Source: Doryteuthis pealeii (lineage: Eukaryota; Mollusca; Cephalopoda; Myopsida; Loliginidae). Taken from it: a DNA stretch of 64,000 bases. Location: the NCBI GenBank assembly GCA_023376005.1, contig CM042157.1:64681077-64745076 (forward strand), given 5' to 3'. The position numbers and the translations under genes were made by a program. Below are positions 53,130 through 64,000 of the stretch, piece by piece (the stretch's first letter is position 1; the number at the start of each line of letters is the position of its first letter). The notes beneath the pieces are model-generated. The model was not told the DNA's origin. It saw nothing but the letters and a program-made list of their open reading frames with translations, and made no database searches.

Positions 53130-53394
53130 GTGAGTAGGTTATATCATAGTGACAACAAAAGTCTCGTCACAACTGTACTATTTAATTTTTTATTCTCTGA
53201 CTAATTATATTTTTTTAATAAGAATTTTATGTTCCATCCACAAAGTAAGTCTGCAACTACACACAAGATTATTATAAAATAATAAAAGCAAGTTTCTTAA
53301 TTGAAAACGACTATGGCAAAACAGCAGAATTTTTTTTTTCAATGATATACCTATTGCAAAAACAAGTACGAATTCAGTAGCATAGATCTTAGTT

Positions 53395-53650
53395 TGAATC
53401 TTTTTTTTAAAAAGAAAAAAAAAAAAAAAAGAAAAAAAAGAAAGAGAAAAGAAATAGAATAGAAAAAGAGAAAAAAAATATGTAAGGAGACATCTACTTT
53501 ATTAAAAGAAGTGGGAGGTGATCATTTCTATCCTTAACAAGTTGGGGGATGAAAAAAAGAAAAAAAAAAAAGTAATTAGTGTTAAATAACAGGTAAAAAA
53601 AAGAAAAAGAAAAAAAAGAAAAAGTAATTTCTTAAAGTCATTAATTCTTT
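53395..53650. repeat. A-rich low-complexity stretches
   Basis: Three A/G runs (53405-53480, 53555-53575, 53595-53625), then (TA)n at 53700-53745. Confidence 0.85.
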
Positions 53651-53694
53651 TTAAGCATTAAGAGAGTAGAATAGGAAGGAACAGAATATAATAT

Positions 53695-53742
<48 letters not shown>

Positions 53743-53745
53743 TAT

Positions 53746-54391
53746 TACACACACACAATTTTTAACAGCACTCCAGAAACTTAAACAATGTGACCAGCAG
53801 AGACAAACACAGAGAGTGAAAAGGAGAAAAAAGTAATTCTCGCAGATGTCTATTATCCCCAGTCGCTTCTGCAAATAAAATAAAAAAGGGGTGTCCATGG
53901 GTATGGATACTAAAACTGTATTGAATGTTGAGGTCTGGAGATCTGGGGTATGTTGAGGTACCCACTCATTGCCATTACTCCAGGTCCGACTTTGTACCTG
54001 GAGTAATAGTGAACTGGTTAGCAACTAACCTATTAGTAAGTTAAAGAGGTGTTTAAAAATTATTATTAAAAAAACAAAAATCAAAATTATTACATAAATA
54101 AAAGATAAATACAGGGAGAGTATATTGCTGTAACAAAAATGCTGTTATAATATGTGCCAAGTGTGTGTGATATATATATAATTTTTTTATAGAAAGAAGA
54201 TAGGCAAAAAAATTGAGGAGCTATAGGTCCCTTGCAAAAGAATGAAATGAAGTGGCTTCAAATGAGGAAAGGACTGAATGCTACTGGGTAGGATGTCCTA
54301 AATACTAACAGTGGCTAGAAAATACTGTAAATTATCATTCATGATGGTGTAAAATTAAAGGCAGATGTAATATCAGATGTTATCGTGTTTT

Positions 54392-54422
<31 letters not shown>

Positions 54423-54787
54423 ATGTGTTCCATTTTGAAATTAGATAGAGAGTGGCTATGATTATAAACAAAGACTTCAATCGGAACATTCATCTGCTTG
54501 AAAGAGTAGAAGAGAAAACAATAACAAAAAATAAAAAACAGGTTTAACTACAATAATTACTTATTAATTATTATTTCTGAAGCAATTTTTTCTCCAGGCA
54601 ATGATGGGAGAGGGAGGGGGAAGGACAAGCAATTTTATGTCCAGCATTTTTAGACACAAAAAAAAAAACAAAACAAGACTGAGAAGAAATAAATTCTTAT
54701 ATCTGAAATAAAGCCAGAACGTAAAAGAATGCTCGAAAAGTTAAGGGAAAGAAACTATTTTAAATATTTGTAAACTTTTGTCTGGAG

Positions 54788-54834
<47 letters not shown>

Positions 54835-54856
54835 TCAATTTTTTTTTCTAAAAATG
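53746..54856. other. No gene seen
   Basis: Contains a reversed repeat C-like snatch near 53940-54010 ('ggtacccactcattgccattactccaggtccgac') and (TA)n at 54790-54829. Confidence 0.45.
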
Positions 54857-55280
54857 GGACTCTCCGGCGATTTTCGATGTATGAGGGTTAACTTCCAATG
54901 AAACCCACAGGGATTTGTTTATAGTGGTGAAGGCTTGTGTTGGACCAACTCCCACGTCTTTTGAACAGTCGACTAGGAAAGAATATGGGACTGCATCAAG
55001 GGTTGCCACACAACCCATCAACGAACCGAATGCGCTCAGACGAATTATGAAATTCAGAGTTATCCCTCTCCCTAGACTGAACGGTTACCTACCGCAAGGC
55101 TGAGAGCCAGTTGCCCCTAATATTAACCCATAGCTGGAGGGAGATATGCATGGATTTCATCTCTTTCCAGGCGTATTAGCGCATGTGAAAATGCCAACAA
55201 AGCTTCATGACTAGGAATTGAAACTTCGAAATCGCGATCCATTTTCCCACCGACTCTAACCATTAGCCACTGCACCTCCA
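54857..55280 (-). repeat. SINE B, long copy
   Basis: Reversed. The tRNA-like head is near 55255-55280 (complement of 'ggtgcagtggctaatggttagagtcggtgggaaaatgg'), with a degraded box B complement and a tail to 'gggactctccggcgattttcgatgtatgagg'. The longest SINE B here (about 420 bp). Confidence 0.75.
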
Positions 55281-55407
55281 TATAATATATATATATTACA
55301 TATATATATATATTATATATTGTAGCATATCCAAACAAGATATAAGTGAATATTTTTTATTTTTTTAAAAGGCGACAAAGTGGTTTGATTTTAAAATTCT
55401 ATTTCAG

Positions 55408-55461
55408 AGGGTGCGACAATTGTATTTTGAAATTGTTTATGAAAATCATCTTCCCGCTAAG
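55408..55461 (+). CDS. Weak candidate exon
   Basis: After TTCTATTTCAG the plus strand reads RVRQLYFEIVYENHLPAK (I, stop). Protein-like, non-repetitive, good acceptor, but no clear donor before the stop and no recognised family. Could pair with 53038-53129 only if the phase is altered by indels. Very uncertain. Confidence 0.15.
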
Positions 55462-56490
55462 ATATAGTTGTGTGTTTAGTGTGTGGTGTATGTATAGTAT
55501 ATATATAATATATATATATATAATATATTATATAAAATGGTATGAAAAACAACATGATAAAAAAACATTTTACATCTTAAAGTCAACAATATCATTATGT
55601 TCTGATGAAGACTTTTTTGATGACAATTCTTAATATATTTGAAATATTAGCAAAGCAAACAAGTTGTAAAAACACATTCAACTTTAACATGTTTTTTCTA
55701 CCATTCGGATCAATTTCCTTACTCTTAACTAATATATAAGAGGGAGAGAGAATTTTAGGGGTGTGGGGTGATGATTCAATATATAAATGATATCAATCAA
55801 CTAGAATTAACATTACACCAGTATGATTTTGTCCAAAGCCTAATTGCATTGGAAAGAAAGATATGAAAATTCCTTGACAAAAAATTAATTATCATATAAT
55901 TATTGATATTAATTAATAATTAGTTTTTATTTCTCAAGCCTTTTTTATAATCAAGTATTAATTCTTTTCAGACATGGGATTTCACTGATTTAATCAACAT
56001 TCTTTAGCATAAGTAAGTTTAAACTTTTTCTTTCTTTTTTTTAAACCACTCCCATCTCTTTTATATTTTGTACCGCGGCTGAAGAGAGCAACCAGATGGT
56101 TGGTAGATCTCTCACCACGATTCACGACTGTGGATGTGGATTCGTTGAATGACTTTCTACAATAGGTTTGCTCCCTTGGTTCAATTGGAAGTCTTTTTGT
56201 GGTTGGGAGCAATGTTTTCCTTTTAATTAAGTATATCACCCAACCGGATTTTTGAAATCTACATGAATTCATAACTGTAGACCAAATTGCTTATCTAGGG
56301 CTTCTGGCTGGTATTTGTTATAGGGATGGCAAATTACAGGATCATCAAACAATTTTTCCTTGCACATTCTGGGTTAATACATATTCTTCCCTACTGCATG
56401 AACTTGGGTTTATTTTAACTTTGATTTACAAGACATGTCACCCTATTTGGGATTATTTAAGCTGAAGGGACATTTTGTTTGATTTAATTA
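55462..56490. other. No gene recognised before the gap
   Basis: A minus-strand open frame 55994-56272 (contains RLPIEPREQTYCRKSFNEST) looks protein-like but has no splice sites or family I can name. Sequence near 56420-56470 resembles a repeat C head ('acaagacatgtcaccctatttgggattatttaagctgaag'). Confidence 0.35.
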
Positions 56491-56500
56491 NNNNNNNNNN
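56491..56500. other. Assembly gap (10 N)
   Basis: Ten N bases, a fixed-size placeholder. Both sides are suspicious: repeat-rich noisy sequence before, a 2.6-kb purine tract and a repeat of 46991-51836 after. Confidence 1.
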
Positions 56501-59145
56501 ATAAAAAGAAAAAAGGAAAGAAAAAAGAAGGAAAAGAAAAGAAAAAGAAAAAAAAAAAGCAAAGAAAAAAAGAAAAAAAAAAAAACAAAGAAAAAGAAAA
56601 GAAAGAAGAAAGAAAGAAAAAAAAAAAAAAGGAAAGAAAACAAAGAAAAGAAAAAAAAAGATAAAAAAAAGAAGAAAAGAAAAAAAGAAAAAACACTTAG
56701 AAAAAAAGAAAAAAAAAGAAAAAAAAGAAAAAGGAAAAGAGAAGAAAAAAAAAAAAAAAGAAAAGAGAGAAAAGAGAGGAGGGGAGGGGGGGGGAGAGAA
56801 GGGAAAAAGGAAAGGGGAGAGAGAAGAGAGAAAAGGAAAAAGGAAAGAGGAGAGAGGAGAAAGGGGAGGGGAAGAGAAGAGAAGGAGAAAAGAGAAAGAG
56901 AAAGGGAAAAGAGAGGAAAAGGAACAAAGAGAGAAAAGAAGAGGAGAAAGAAAGGAGAAAAGGAGGAAAAGAGAAGAGAAGGGAAAAGAAAGAAAGAAGA
57001 AAAAGAGAGAGAAAGAAAAGGAGAAAAGGGAGGAAAGGAGAAGAAGAAAGAGAAAAGAAAGGGAGAAGAAGAAAAGGGAGAAGGAGGGAGAGAAGAGAGA
57101 GAAGAGAGGGAGAAGGAGAGGGGAAGAAGAGAAGGAGAAGAAAGCCGACGCGAAGAAAGGGGAAGGAAAGAAGGGAAAGAGAAGAGAGAAGAAAGAGGGA
57201 AGAGGAGAGGAAGAAGGGAGAAAGAGAGAAGAGAAAGAGAGAAGGGGGAGGAAAAGAAAGAAGAAGAGCAAAAGGAGAGGAGGAGGAAAGGAAGGGAGAG
57301 AGGAAGAGGGAAAGGGAAGAAGGAAGAAAGAAAGGGAGAGAAAAGACGAGGGAGGAGGAGAAGAAGGGAGGAGAGGAGGAAGAGGAGCAGGAAAGAAAAA
57401 GGGGAGGAAAAGGAGAGGAGAGAAGAAAGAAGGAAAGAACCGGGGGGAAAAGAAAAGAAGAAGGAGGGGGAGAGAAGAAGGGCAAGGGAGGAAGAAGAAA
57501 GAGGGGGAAAAGGAGAAAAGAGAGAAAAAGAGAAGGAGGAACAAGAGAAAGGAAAAAGAGAAGACGAAAGAGAGAAGAGGGAGAAAGGAGAGGAGAAAAA
57601 AGAAAGGAAGAAAGAGAAAGAAGAGAAAGAAGGAAAAAAAAAAAGAGAGAGAGAGGAGAGAGAGAGAAAAGAGAAGAAAGAGAGGAAAAAGAGAAGGAGA
57701 GAAAAGAGAAAAGAAAGAGGAGAGAAGGAAAGAGGGAAGAGGAAAAGAGAAAGAGGAGAGGAGAAAGAAAGAAGAAAGAGGGAGAAGGAGGAAGAGGGAG
57801 AAGGGGGAGAAGAAGAAGGGAGGGGGGAGAGAAAAAGAGAAGAGAGAAAGAAAGAAGGGGAGAAAAGAGGAAGGGAAAAGAGAGAAGGAAAGAAGAAAGA
57901 GAGGGAAGGAAGAAAAGAAGAAAGGGAAGAAGGAAAGAAGAATGAAAGAGGGAAGGGAAGAAGAAAGAAGGGGAGAAGAAAAAAGAAAGGAAAAAGAATG
58001 AAGAGGGAAGAGAAGAGGAGAGAGAAGGAGGAGGAGGGAAAGAAGAAGGGGAGGAAGAAAAAGGAAAGAAGGAGAACAAGGAGAGAAGAAAGGAGAAAAG
58101 AAGAAGATAAAAAAGGAAGAAAAAAAGAAAAGGGGAGAAGAAGAAGAAAAAAAGAAAAGAAAGAAGGAAAAAAGAAAAAAAAGGAGGAAGGAAAAAGGAA
58201 AGAAAGAAAAAAAGGAAGAAAAGAAGAAGGAGAGGAGAAGAGGGGAAGAAAAAGAAGAGAAAGACAAAAGGAAGAAAGAAAAGAAGAGAGGAAGAAAAAA
58301 GAAGGGAGGGAAGAAGGAAGAAAAAAAACGAAAGAAAAAAAAGGAGAGAGAGAAGGGGAAAGAAAGAGAGAGAAGAAGAGAGAAGAGGAAAGAAAAAAAA
58401 GAGATAAGAAAGGAAGAGGAGAGAAGAAAGAAAGAAGGAAAAAGAAAGAGAAGAAGAAAAAAAGAGGGAAAGAAGAGAAGGAAGAGGGAAGAGAGGAAGA
58501 AGAGAAAGAAAGAGGGGGAAGCGGAAAAATAAGGGGAAGAAAGAGTAAGAAGGAGGGGAAGGGAGAGAAGGGAGGGGAAAGGAAGGAGGGGAGAAAGAAA
58601 GAAAGAAAGGAAAGAAGAAGAAAGAAAGAAAGAAAGAAAGAAAGAAGAAGAAAGGAAAGAAAGAAGAAAGGAAGAAAGGAAGAAAGGAAAAGAAAGAAAG
58701 AAGAAAGAAAGAAAGAAAGGAGGAAGGAAAGAAAGAAAAAAAAGAAAGAAAGAAAGAAAGGAAGAAAAAAAGGAAAGAAAAAAGGAAGGAAGAAAGAAAG
58801 AAGAAGAAAGAAAGGAAGAAGAAAGAAAGAAAGGAAGGAAAGAAAAGAAAAAGAAAGGAAGGAAGAAAAGAAAGGAAGAAAGAAAGAAAGAAAGGAAGGA
58901 AGGAAGAAAGAAGGAAGAAGAAAAAGGAAGAAAGAAAGAAAAGAAAGAAAGGAAAAGAAAGAAAAGGAAGAAAGAAAGAAAGAAAGAAGGAAAGAAAGAA
59001 AGAAAGGAAGAAAGAAAGGAAGGAAAGAAAGAAAGAAGAAAGAAGAAAGAAAGAAAGAAAGAAAAAAGGAAGAAAAGGAAGAAAGGAAGAAAGGAAGAAA
59101 GGAAGAAAAGAAAGAAAGAAGAAGAAGAAAGAAAAGAAAAAGAAT
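56501..59145. repeat. Giant polypurine tract, ~2.64 kb
   Basis: Nearly all A and G on the plus strand for more than 2.6 kb. Composition drifts from AAAAAG (56501-56750), through GGAGA/GAGAGG-rich (56760-58600), to GGAAGAAAGAAA (58600-59145), the last like 46180-46990. Both strands have huge spurious reading frames up to 902 codons. Confidence 0.97.
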
Positions 59146-59663
59146 CTAGCTTGCTATCCATTACACCACATGAGGTGGTATAAGATGTACGCTAAATCGC
59201 CACTCCTATTTATGAACAACAGCAGGCACTTCCGATAAAAACTGGCCAATGAGAGATGAGGACAGAAAGCATTTAAGATCATTTGCAACTGTCCTCAAAT
59301 CAATTGTTAGTTGAACTTTCTGCCAGAAAGACCTATCATTTGGATTACGAGGAACACTACAGACTAGGACATATATTACAGAGAGAACCTACAGACTAGG
59401 ATTACTAACTCACCACAGACTAGGATATATTTACAGAGAGAATCTACAGTCTAGGATTAACCAACTGGATTCTGTGAACAACAGAACCCCAACAATGGCA
59501 ACTAGAATTTTAACAACACTAAGCTGCACCTGATGATGAGACTCCAGTTATGGAGCTCTGGGGATCTACACTGATAAGATAAGCTTATTCAAATAAATAT
59601 TTAACCTATGTATGATTTTGACACAAAAGACTGACCCGCAGTGGTAGTACCTGTTAGGGTCCA

Positions 59664-59896
59664 ATAAGTCATCGGGGTGGTCTAAAGTCAGTATCAGCCA
59701 ATCAACGAGGTAGTCTATCCCCTTTTCCCTAGCGCTAGACCAAGGAGATTGTTTTTGCATGAGGTGGAGCACCACACCTACCATCAGCTCCTTTACCACA
59801 CAGATCCCTGTGCTACTCATACGCTGAGTTGGCGAGTGGTATCGAATCAAGAACCTTGTGGTTTCTAGCCGAACACTCATCCGACTGAGCTAACCC
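59664..59896 (-). repeat. SINE A copy in copy 2
   Basis: Reversed, ending 'catccgactgagctaaccc'. Counterpart of 47511-47740. Confidence 0.88.
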
Positions 59897-59917
59897 GAGA
59901 AGAGTCAAATTTTGGGA

Positions 59918-60200
59918 GGTGCTCATTGTGTAATGGTTAGTGATGTAGGAAATGGACACAGTGACACGAGTTCAAATCCTGGAAGAGGCTGGTTGCATTT
60001 CATATACCACTAATACTCTAGGGAAAGGTATGCATCAAACTATTCTCCCTCCAGCTATCAGTAAATAGTGGGGCGGACTTGGCTCTTTAACCTTGGTACG
60101 GCAACTGGTCTAGAAGGAAAACTTTCAATTCAAACATGGTAAACTCTGCTTAAGAAATTGACCTTGTGTCACATCCTACTCTAGTGGAGGGGTTGGTAAA
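59918..60200 (+). repeat. SINE B copy in copy 2
   Basis: tRNA-like: A-box-like 'tgtgtaatggttag' and B-box 'gagttcaaatcctgg' are intact. Tail 'gaccttgtgtcacatcctactctagtggaggggttgg', then (TA)n. Confidence 0.88.
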
Positions 60201-60339
60201 TATATATATATATATATATGTTTTATGAAGAGAGGATGACTTAACAGAGACGACCAAAAAATCAAGTGATTTACAATTTTGACTGTGACCTAAAAGTAGT
60301 AACTAAATAAGTCAGAATAATAAATGAATATAAAAAGTG

Positions 60340-60340
60340 C

Positions 60341-60390
<50 letters not shown>
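60340..60390. repeat. (TA)n microsatellite
   Basis: About 50 bp of TA immediately before SINE A. Shorter and broken in copy 1 (48190-48240). Confidence 0.95.
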
Positions 60391-60393
<3 letters not shown>

Positions 60394-60628
60394 CTCAGTC
60401 AGTAGAACATCAGCTGAGGAATCACAAGGTTCCAGGTTCGACGCCGGCCCTCACCAACTCAGCATATGAGTAGCACAGGGATCTGTGTGGTAAAGGAGCT
60501 GATGGTAGGTGTGGTGCTCCACCTCAGATGCTAAAATAATCTCCTTGGTCTAGCGCTAGTGAAAAGGAGATAGACTTCCTCGCTGTCTGGCTGATACCGA
60601 CATTAGGTCACCCTGACGACTTTACTTA
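60391..60628 (+). repeat. SINE A copy in copy 2
   Basis: 'tagctcagtcagtagaacatcagctgagg…aaggttccaggttcgacgcc', full body, ending 'ctgacgactttactta'. A clean pol III B box GGTTCGACGCC. Confidence 0.9.
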
Positions 60629-60629
60629 C

Positions 60630-60661
<32 letters not shown>

Positions 60662-61084
60662 TTTCAACTTATACATATATATATATATATATTAACACAC
60701 ACACGTCTATATCTCATACCTTTCCCTTAAGAATAAACAGCACCACACATAATACTCTCTCTTTCTCTCTGTCCCTGTCAATCATTCTATGTGAACATTC
60801 CTTCCTCTTTTTGTTTGTACAAGTGACTGGAGGTATTCTATGTATTCAGGTTGACAGGGACGCCAACCTGACAAGTTAAATATCGTCCATTCAAAGTTTT
60901 TTTCCCTTATTCTTTTGCCACTTAGCCAGTCTTTTTGTTAAAGAAAAGTGAAAGAGAGAGTTAGAGAGAGAGGTAAAGTAAGAGAAAGTTTATTAAATAA
61001 AAAAAGATATTTTCAAGAATTGAGGGAAAAAATAGAATTTTTCAATCTCATTAATTTCCCAACCCCAATAAGTCCCTGTTGCAG

Positions 61085-61660
61085 AAAGAGAAACAAGGAA
61101 AGAAAAGGAAGGAGGAGAGAAAAGAGTAGAGGAAGGAAGAGAAAAAAGAAAAAGAATAAAAGGGGAAAAAGAAAAAAAAGAAAAAAAGAAAAAGAAAAGA
61201 AAAAGAAAAAAAAAAAGAAAGAAAAAAGAAAAAAGAAAAAAAGATTAAGAAAAAAAAGAAAAAAAGAAAAAAATGAAAAAATGAAAAAAAAAAACGATTA
61301 AGGAAAGAAAAAAAAAAAAAAAAGAAAAAATGAAAAAAAACGAAAAAAAAAAAAAAAAGGAAAAAGAAAAGGAACAAATGAAAGAGAAAAAAATGAAAAA
61401 ATGAAAGAGAAAAAAATGAAAAAGAAAAAAATGAAAAAATGAAAAAATGAAAGAGAAAAAAAGGCAAAAAGAATGAAAGAGAAAAAGGCAAAAAGAATGA
61501 AAGAGAAAAAGGCAAAAAGAATGAAAGAGAAAAAGGCAAAAAGAATGAAATGAAAAAGGCAAAAAGAATGAAATGAAAAAGGCAAAAAGAATGAAATGAA
61601 AAAGGAAAAAGAATGAAATGAAAAAGGAAAAAGAATGAAATGAAAAAGAGAAAAAAATCA
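61085..61660. repeat. A-rich tract with GAATGAAAGAGAAAAAGGCA units (copy 2)
   Basis: Counterpart of 48985-49490, about 60 bp longer. The 23-bp unit array (61455-61640) is more regular here. Confidence 0.94.
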
Positions 61661-62163
61661 CAAAAATCCTGATTACAAATGAACCAAACTTAATCATTTG
61701 ACACAGTTTGATTTTAAAACAAAGACAAATTCCATATCCCCAATTAAACAAAAACCACAAAGTTCAACAAGGTTTAAAAGACATTTTTCTAGACATAAAT
61801 AGTCTAAGATGATATCTTATTTGCATTAAGTGTGATTATATATTCACAGTCTATGTACTTTTGATAAGAGTGTTTAGTTGTAAATACAAATGTCAACACC
61901 TTTGTACACAAAAATCAATCCAATTGTATATCAGATACGTTTTACTGAAGACAATTGACAACTTGAGTCTATTAATCTTTTTTATAAGTTTATTTTTCTC
62001 CTGCTGTTGTGTCAGTGCTGTGTCACAATAAAGTCCATAAATGCTACAGCTGACACTAAAATATCAGACTTTTTATTCTTTCTTGACAATAGTTGACAAT
62101 ACTACTTGAAAAATATATGTTTATTGACATTGCAAACTTTAAACAGTTATTATATAATTCTTA

Positions 62164-62660
62164 TAGGGCCGGGTTAGCTCTGTCGGTAAAGCGTTCGGCT
62201 AGAAACCACAAGGTACCTAGTTCGATACCTGCCCTCGCCAAATCAGCGTATGAGTAGCACAGGGATCTGTGCGGTAAAGTAAAGAGCTGATGGTAGTTGT
62301 GGCGCTCCCCCTCAGATGCTAAAAAAATCTCCTTGGTCTAGCGCTAGTGAAAAGGGGATAGGCTCCCTTGCTGACTGGCTGATACCGACTTTAGGCCGCC
62401 CTGACGACTTTACTTTACTTTATATAATTCTTATAGGGCAGGGTTAGCTCTGTCGGTAGAGCATTCGGCTAGAAACCACAAGGTACCTAGTTCGATACCT
62501 GCCCTCGCCAAATCAGCGTATGAGTAGCACAGGGATCTGTGCGGTAAAGTAAAGAGCTGATGGTAATTGTAACGCTCCAGCTCAGATGCAAAAACAATCT
62601 CCTTGGTCTAGACTCCCTCGCTATTTGGCGGATACTGACTTTAGGCCGCCCCGACAACTT
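62164..62660 (+). repeat. Two SINE A copies in tandem (copy 2)
   Basis: 62166-62420 (complete) and 62436-62660 (body deletion around 'tctagactccctcgctatttgg'), each with box A 'ttagctctgtcggta' and box B 'aggtacctagttcgatacc'. Confidence 0.9.
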
Positions 62661-62864
62661 TTTTTTTATAATTCTTACACCAAATATTTTATAACATTAT
62701 TTACCCTGAAATCAAAAATAAATTATCAAAATCAAAATGACAAAGCAAAAAGATATTATTTGCTAGCACAATTTCTGTCATAAATCGAGAGAACATGTTT
62801 TGCATGTTATACTTTACTCTATAACCAGCAACGTAAAGATTTTATTAATAAAAGAATATTATGT

Positions 62865-63060
62865 ATTGTCATGTAGGGGGACAGTAAATATATTTGTAGT
62901 GGTGTGGGAGTTATGGTTTTGACGTGTGAATGTTGTATGTATATATATAAATATATATATAACCTTGGCATTAAAAGAAGAATATATTTATGTATGTATG
63001 AGTATATATATGTAGGGACTGGGGTTAAAAATTTAGGAAATTACTTCTATACATATATGT
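62865..63060 (+). repeat. Repeat F copy
   Basis: 'tattgtcatgtagggggacagtaaatatatttgtagtggtgtgggagttatggttttgacgtgtg'. Counterpart of 50690-50880. Confidence 0.8.
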
Positions 63061-63163
63061 ATAAGCTCTTCTTTGTATTCTTCTATTCTGTTTTGTATTC
63101 TACTTTTATTAAATTTGCTCAGGCAATAAAGTTTACTTGTTATTACTTTCATTGTAAATAGTT

Positions 63164-63194
<31 letters not shown>

Positions 63195-63196
63195 CT

Positions 63197-63255
63197 AGCA
63201 GCGCCTACCTGGCATCACCTGGGTAGAGGGGGATTTTTTAAAAGTTAGCCCTGCA
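63197..63255 (-). mobile_element. Helitron-type 3' end, third family (copy 2)
   Basis: CTAG at 63195-63198 after a TA run, then hairpin 'cctacctggcatcacctgggtagag' in reverse. The element would extend right past 63960. No coding seen. Confidence 0.5.
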
Positions 63256-64000
63256 GATCCATTATTACGGAATCGTGAGTTGAATTCTCGTGGGATGCCC
63301 CATTTAAATCCCTATGTAAAAAAAAAAATTGACCTTGCATTGATCAAGCTACTCTGAAAAGAAATGTTAATGTCTACTATCTAAAATATCAAATAAAATA
63401 AAAATCCATGCTGTTATCATTTAAATTTTATTTTATTTTTAATTATCTTCACGAATATAAATCAAAACTATTATTTTTGCTCAAAAACCAAGCCCTGGTG
63501 ATATTTAATGTGTATGTGTGTATATATATATATATATATTATATTATATTTATTTATTTATTATTTACTTTGTCGTTAATTGTTTTATTTTCGAAGTTTC
63601 CTCCTGACATACACATACACACAACTGCCCTTTATATATGTATAGATGAGTGTGCGCGCGCACGTGTGTGTGTGTGTCGTAAAAAAATAAATCAATAATA
63701 GTGATTTGGGTAATTTATGAGGAAGTGCGTCCCGGTCTCCCGCCTAAAAAAACGCTACCTGGTGACTATCAAAATAACCCCAGCTTGTCGTAATTCTTGT
63801 TTATCGTAATTTGTCGTAATTCTTGTTTAGATATGAAGATGGATATATAGTTTTGAATAGACTGGGATAGATAGATAAATAAAATAATATAGATAGATAC
63901 GAACAAATGGAGATAGATATTTTCGACAAGTAAATGTATTGGGGGGGGGGCGTCGCTCCTTTTTTTGTCGTAATTCTTGTTTATTTAAACTAAAAACAAG

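Larger units (their letters stand above)
59146..64000 (+). repeat. Duplicated segment, copy 2 (cleaner), runs off the window
   Basis: Collinear match to 46991-51836. SINE heads and microsatellites are better preserved here, so this is likely the more accurate version. The right boundary is not reached. Confidence 0.9.

Noticed and set aside
55994..56272. 92-codon minus-strand frame containing RLPIEPREQTYCRKSFNEST
   Set aside because: Looks protein-like, but I see no family, no splice pair and no second fragment. Too short to call.
56453..59161. 902-codon minus-strand open frame and 383-codon plus-strand frame
   Set aside because: Both are translations of a polypurine/polypyrimidine tract (only Phe/Ser/Leu/Pro or Lys/Glu/Arg), and the longest even crosses the N gap. 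No codon structure or domain.
44706..64000. Search for LMAN1 exon 1 (signal peptide, GTVPFW-like motif)
   Set aside because: No convincing match on the minus strand. It may lie outside the window, in the gap, or in the error-rich stretch.

Overview
The window is nuclear DNA from an animal with an AT-rich, repeat-choked genome. It carries one recognisable gene, split into small exons by 0.6-10 kb introns. tRNA-derived SINEs, Helitrons, RTE-like LINE tails, foldback hairpins and very long purine microsatellites fill the rest. This texture and the SINE heads suggest a cephalopod mollusc, probably an octopus. That assignment is an inference, because no marker gene for the taxon is present.

The gene lies on the minus strand and is the orthologue of LMAN1 (ERGIC-53), the mannose-binding cargo receptor that cycles between the ER and the ERGIC/Golgi. 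I find 14 coding exons, in transcript order from 44705 down to 1961. In that order they encode most of the L-type lectin domain, the luminal coiled-coil stalk, a cysteine pair, one transmembrane helix, and a short cytosolic tail ending in the dilysine signal KKFY. Splice phases agree at every junction but one. The exons sum to about 435 residues, against about 440 expected from human LMAN1 for the same span. The first exon (signal peptide and lectin N-terminus) was not found and probably lies beyond 44.7 kb or outside the window. The exception is the exon at 15944-16027, which runs into a stop codon with no GT or GC donor.

Region by region. 1-16 kb: C-terminal half of LMAN1, foldbacks, a Helitron, a perfect 30-bp x 8 minisatellite and several A/G-rich tracts. 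16-34 kb: two giant introns with SINEs, LINE tails, two MITE families, a Helitron carrying a nested insertion with a 22-bp target duplication, and a 0.8-kb minisatellite. 34-45 kb: lectin-domain exons with further foldbacks and tandem repeats. 45-64 kb: no confident gene. This part holds 0.8-2.6 kb polypurine tracts, an assembly gap (10 N at 56491-56500), and two near-identical ~4.85-kb segments offset by ~12.16 kb. These differ mostly by single-base indels, which looks like a gap-filling or haplotype duplication artefact. A short CpG-rich plus-strand open segment with a good donor at 53038-53129 is a weak candidate exon of another gene.

No complete new system was found. The most useful observations are the intact LMAN1 exon map, the missing splice donor, the repeated segment around the gap, and the many long inverted repeats inside LMAN1 introns that would fold into double-stranded RNA in the pre-mRNA.
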